The notes under the pieces: model-generated
The model's input: the letters and a program-made list of their open reading frames with translations, nothing else
What the model was told of the DNA's origin: nothing
The model's database searches: none
Shown: positions 6,475 to 7,949 of the stretch, one piece after another
Numbering within the stretch: the stretch's first letter is position 1
Layout of the letters: the number at the start of each line of letters is the position of its first letter
Translations under genes and position numbers: made by a program
Source: Clostridia bacterium
GTDB taxonomy: Bacteria > Bacillota > Clostridia > TANB77 > CAG-508
Assembly (NCBI GenBank): GCA_900752095.1
Contig: CAADUD010000105.1
Span: forward strand, 1 to 7,949
Direction of reading: 5' to 3'
DNA: 7,949 bases

Positions 6475-6494
6475 GCAATAAACAAAAATATTGC
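6475..6494. terminator. Weak hairpin between convergent genes
   Basis: GCAATA (6475-6480) pairs with TATTGC (6489-6494) across an eight-base loop just after the EAL stop codon. No run of T follows on either strand, so termination here is doubtful. Confidence 0.2.
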
Positions 6495-6531
6495 TCTACC
6501 ATATATTCTACTTTGTCTTAGCTAAATATAT

Positions 6532-7353
6532 TCATGTGTTTTTCCTATTTTTTATAGATATTTTTGTTTTCACCTGAATTTTTCCATTTTTATCTATCTT
6601 CAAATTTATTTCTCCATTTTTGTCTGTTCTAAAAATAATGGTATTTAAATTTTCTAATCTTTGCAGAACTCCTTCATTTGGATGTCCAAAGTGATTATTT
6701 TCTCCTACTCCTATTAAAGCAATTTTGGGTTTTACTAAGTCTAAAAATGGTTGAATAGAAGAACTTTTAGATCCATGATGGGCTACCTTTAAAATAGCGG
6801 CATTTAATATATTGGTATTTTGATATTTTTCTACTAATTTTTCTTCTGCTATTTGTTCGATATCTCCTGTAAGCAATATATTAGAAATTACTTCTCCTGA
6901 TGAATTTTTCCATTCTAATTTTGCTACAATAGAATTATTATTTAAAATATTCTCTGGAATAAAGGCCGCTTGTGGAAATAAAATAGTAATATTTATTTCT
7001 TTATCTATCTGAACTTTATCTCCTTCTTGTACTAATATAATATTGACTTTTTTCTTTTGAACGATAGATAAAAATTCTTTAAAATTTTCTGATAATTTTC
7101 CCTGCTTGCTAATAATTACATTTTCTACTGGTATTTTTTCTAGAATAGTAAACAGCCCATCACAATGGTCTGAGTCAAAATGAGAAAAAAGCATATAATC
7201 AATTTTAATAATATTTTTATCTAATAAATATGGTAATAATGTTTTTTCTCCTACATCAAAGCTTCCTAACTCACTTCCACCACCATCTATCAAAATATTT
7301 TTTCCTTTAGGTGTTTGTATTAGCATACTGTCTCCTTGCCCTACATCTATCAC
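6532..7353 (-). CDS. ComEC-like metallo-beta-lactamase-fold protein, N-terminus probably incomplete
   Basis: Corresponds to the C-terminal MBL domain of the competence protein ComEC/Rec2, without the membrane channel. Motifs: DVGQGDS 3-9, LIDGGG 21-26, SHFDSDHCDG 57-66 (metal-site H58, D60, D62, H63), LLTGD 160-164 with D164, KVAHHGSKSS 189-198 with H192, and HFGHP 221-225. Metal-binding residues look intact, so a metal-dependent hydrolase is likely; the substrate is unknown (nucleic acid is suggested for ComEC). The only start in this frame is GTG at 7353. It has no ribosome binding site and begins inside the first core beta-strand; an in-frame TAA lies nine codons upstream. An ATG at residue 10 has AAGGAG before it, but that sequence also encodes the GQGD motif, and starting there would delete the motif. 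A missing upstream part or a frameshift is plausible. C-terminal residues 254-273 are lysine-rich. Confidence 0.8.
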   Translation of the reverse strand: MIDVGQGDSMLIQTPKGKNILIDGGGSELGSFDVGEKTLLPYLLDKNIIKIDYMLFSHFDSDHCDGLFTILEKIPVENVIISKQGKLSENFKEFLSIVQKKKVNIILVQEGDKVQIDKEINITILFPQAAFIPENILNNNSIVAKLEWKNSSGEVISNILLTGDIEQIAEEKLVEKYQNTNILNAAILKVAHHGSKSSSIQPFLDLVKPKIALIGVGENNHFGHPNEGVLQRLENLNTIIFRTDKNGEINLKIDKNGKIQVKTKISIKNRKNT

Positions 7354-7402
7354 GACACCATTCTTAATACAACAAACTTTTTAGAGTGAATACAATTTAA
7401 CA

Positions 7403-7431
7403 TATATAATAAGAAAAGTTTTGTAAGTGAA
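7403..7431 (-). promoter_or_regulatory. Possible promoter of the ComEC-like gene
   Basis: On the minus strand, TTCACT (7431-7426) and TATATA (7408-7403) are 17 bases apart, each matching sigma-A consensus at four of six positions. It follows directly on the terminator of the ANT(6) gene. A start near 7397 would give a leader of about 45 bases before the GTG at 7353. This is a weak match. Confidence 0.3.
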
Positions 7432-7447
7432 TAGGATTTAAAGGCAC

Positions 7448-7474
7448 AAAAATAAGAGCCTTTCGGCTCCTATT
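7448..7474 (-). terminator. Intrinsic terminator after the ANT(6)-family gene
   Basis: The minus-strand RNA gives a ten-pair stem, AATAGGAGCC with GGCTCTTATT, closed by a GAAA tetraloop (7464-7461) and followed by a short T run. The one non-Watson-Crick pair is G-U on the minus strand but would be A-C on the plus strand, which fixes the direction as leftward. Confidence 0.85.
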
Positions 7475-7478
7475 ATCT

Positions 7479-7557
7479 TTACCCTATAAATTGTAATTTG
7501 TTGCCCTCTTTATAATTTTGATATCCAATTATTTTATCATCAAATGTTAGAAATGTT
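7479..7557 (-). other. Unexplained open frame between the ANT(6) stop and its terminator
   Basis: After the ANT(6) stop, another minus-strand frame reads KTFLTFDDKIIGYQNYKE then GNKLQFIG and stops at 7481-7479, four bases before the terminator stem. Together with its overlap into the ANT(6) gene it is 34 codons long, with no ATG, GTG or TTG. It looks like protein but cannot start by itself. It may be a remnant C-terminus or chance; no family recognised. Confidence 0.25.
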
Positions 7558-7949
7558 TTATCTTTGATATTTTTCTTTTTGTCTTATAACATAATTACTA
7601 ATATTTTTATCATAATCTGGATATAAATAATTTAAACATTGTGCCACTTCTTTTGATACCATTCTAAAAATTCCCATACATAATTCTAAAGATTTCCACA
7701 TTTCTGTATATGACCCCATATTATATGTAGCAAGAATTTTCTTCCATAATTCAGGTGAAATATATCGTTCTAAAAATTTATAGTTTTTTCCTAGACTAAA
7801 ACTATAACCTTGCTCTATTCCAACCTTCCATGAAATCATTCGCAGTAATTCCATACGCACAATATTATTTAAATGGTCGATTGCAAATAAAATTTCCTTT
7901 CGACATAATCCTTTCACTACATATGTTACAGTATTCCAAAATTCATTAC
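7558..7949 (-). CDS. Aminoglycoside 6-adenylyltransferase, ANT(6)/AadE/AadK family (C-terminal part, cut by window edge)
   Basis: Enzymes of this family inactivate streptomycin by transferring AMP from ATP to the 6-hydroxyl. Only the C-terminal part (about 130 residues) is in the window. The frame is open to the right edge, reading NEFWNTVTYVVKGLCRKE into EILFAIDHLNNIVRMELL, RMISWKVGIEQGYSFSLGKN, YKFLERYI and YPDYDKNISNY. These match what I know of ANT(6)-Ia and B. subtilis AadK in order and spacing. The GTG at 7917 is an internal valine, not a start. The family is usually about 285-300 residues, so roughly 155-170 lie beyond the edge, including the nucleotidyltransferase motifs; activity cannot be judged here. 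The stop at 7558 is close to the natural end of the family, though ANT(6)-Ia has a longer tail. Composition matches its neighbours and no mobile element is visible, so a resident chromosomal homologue is as likely as an acquired gene. Confidence 0.88.
   Translation of the reverse strand, partial: NEFWNTVTYVVKGLCRKEILFAIDHLNNIVRMELLRMISWKVGIEQGYSFSLGKNYKFLERYISPELWKKILATYNMGSYTEMWKSLELCMGIFRMVSKEVAQCLNYLYPDYDKNISNYVIRQKEKYQR

Noticed and set aside
1..7949. CRISPR array, insertion sequence ends, retron, phage or toxin-antitoxin module
   Set aside because: No regularly spaced repeats, transposase, reverse transcriptase, integrase or paired small genes were seen.

Overview
The window is AT-rich throughout. 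It has AAGGAG-type ribosome binding sites, sigma-A-like promoters and gene families typical of low-GC Firmicutes: a zinc-finger ClpE-type AAA+ unfoldase, a BofC-like protein and a Sua5/YwlC-type enzyme. The best guess is a Clostridia-class, probably spore-forming bacterium; no species can be named. Nothing looks phage-like, and I see no insertion sequence, CRISPR array or tRNA.

Layout, left to right. (1) Positions 1-51 hold what looks like the first 17 codons of a leftward gene that leaves the window. It diverges from the next gene across a 443-bp gap containing a good promoter (317-345). (2) Rightward clpE (495-2873) and pgsA (2956-3552) are probably co-transcribed: protein quality control, then phosphatidylglycerol synthesis. 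(3) The convergent gap 3553-3768 is less AT-rich than other gaps and folds into a long rod with an inner hairpin. It may be a structured RNA or an elaborate two-way terminator. (4) Leftward genes are a membrane-anchored BofC-like protein (3769-4356) and a threonylcarbamoyl-AMP synthase for tRNA t6A (4468-5529). A 15-bp perfect inverted repeat straddles the start of the BofC-like gene. (5) A rightward stand-alone EAL phosphodiesterase (c. 5706-6470) should degrade cyclic-di-GMP. (6) Leftward genes are a ComEC-like metallo-beta-lactamase-fold protein (6532-7353) whose N-terminus looks clipped, and, cut by the right edge, the C-terminal part of an ANT(6)-family aminoglycoside adenylyltransferase (7558-7949) with a clear terminator at 7448-7474.

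The genes do not form one pathway. They are mostly chromosomal housekeeping and signalling genes in short transcription units of alternating direction. I see no convincing new multi-gene system. The points most worth following up are the folded intergenic region (3553-3722), the inverted repeat over the BofC-like start (4350-4402), the clipped N-terminus of the ComEC-like protein, and the unexplained open frame after the ANT(6) gene.
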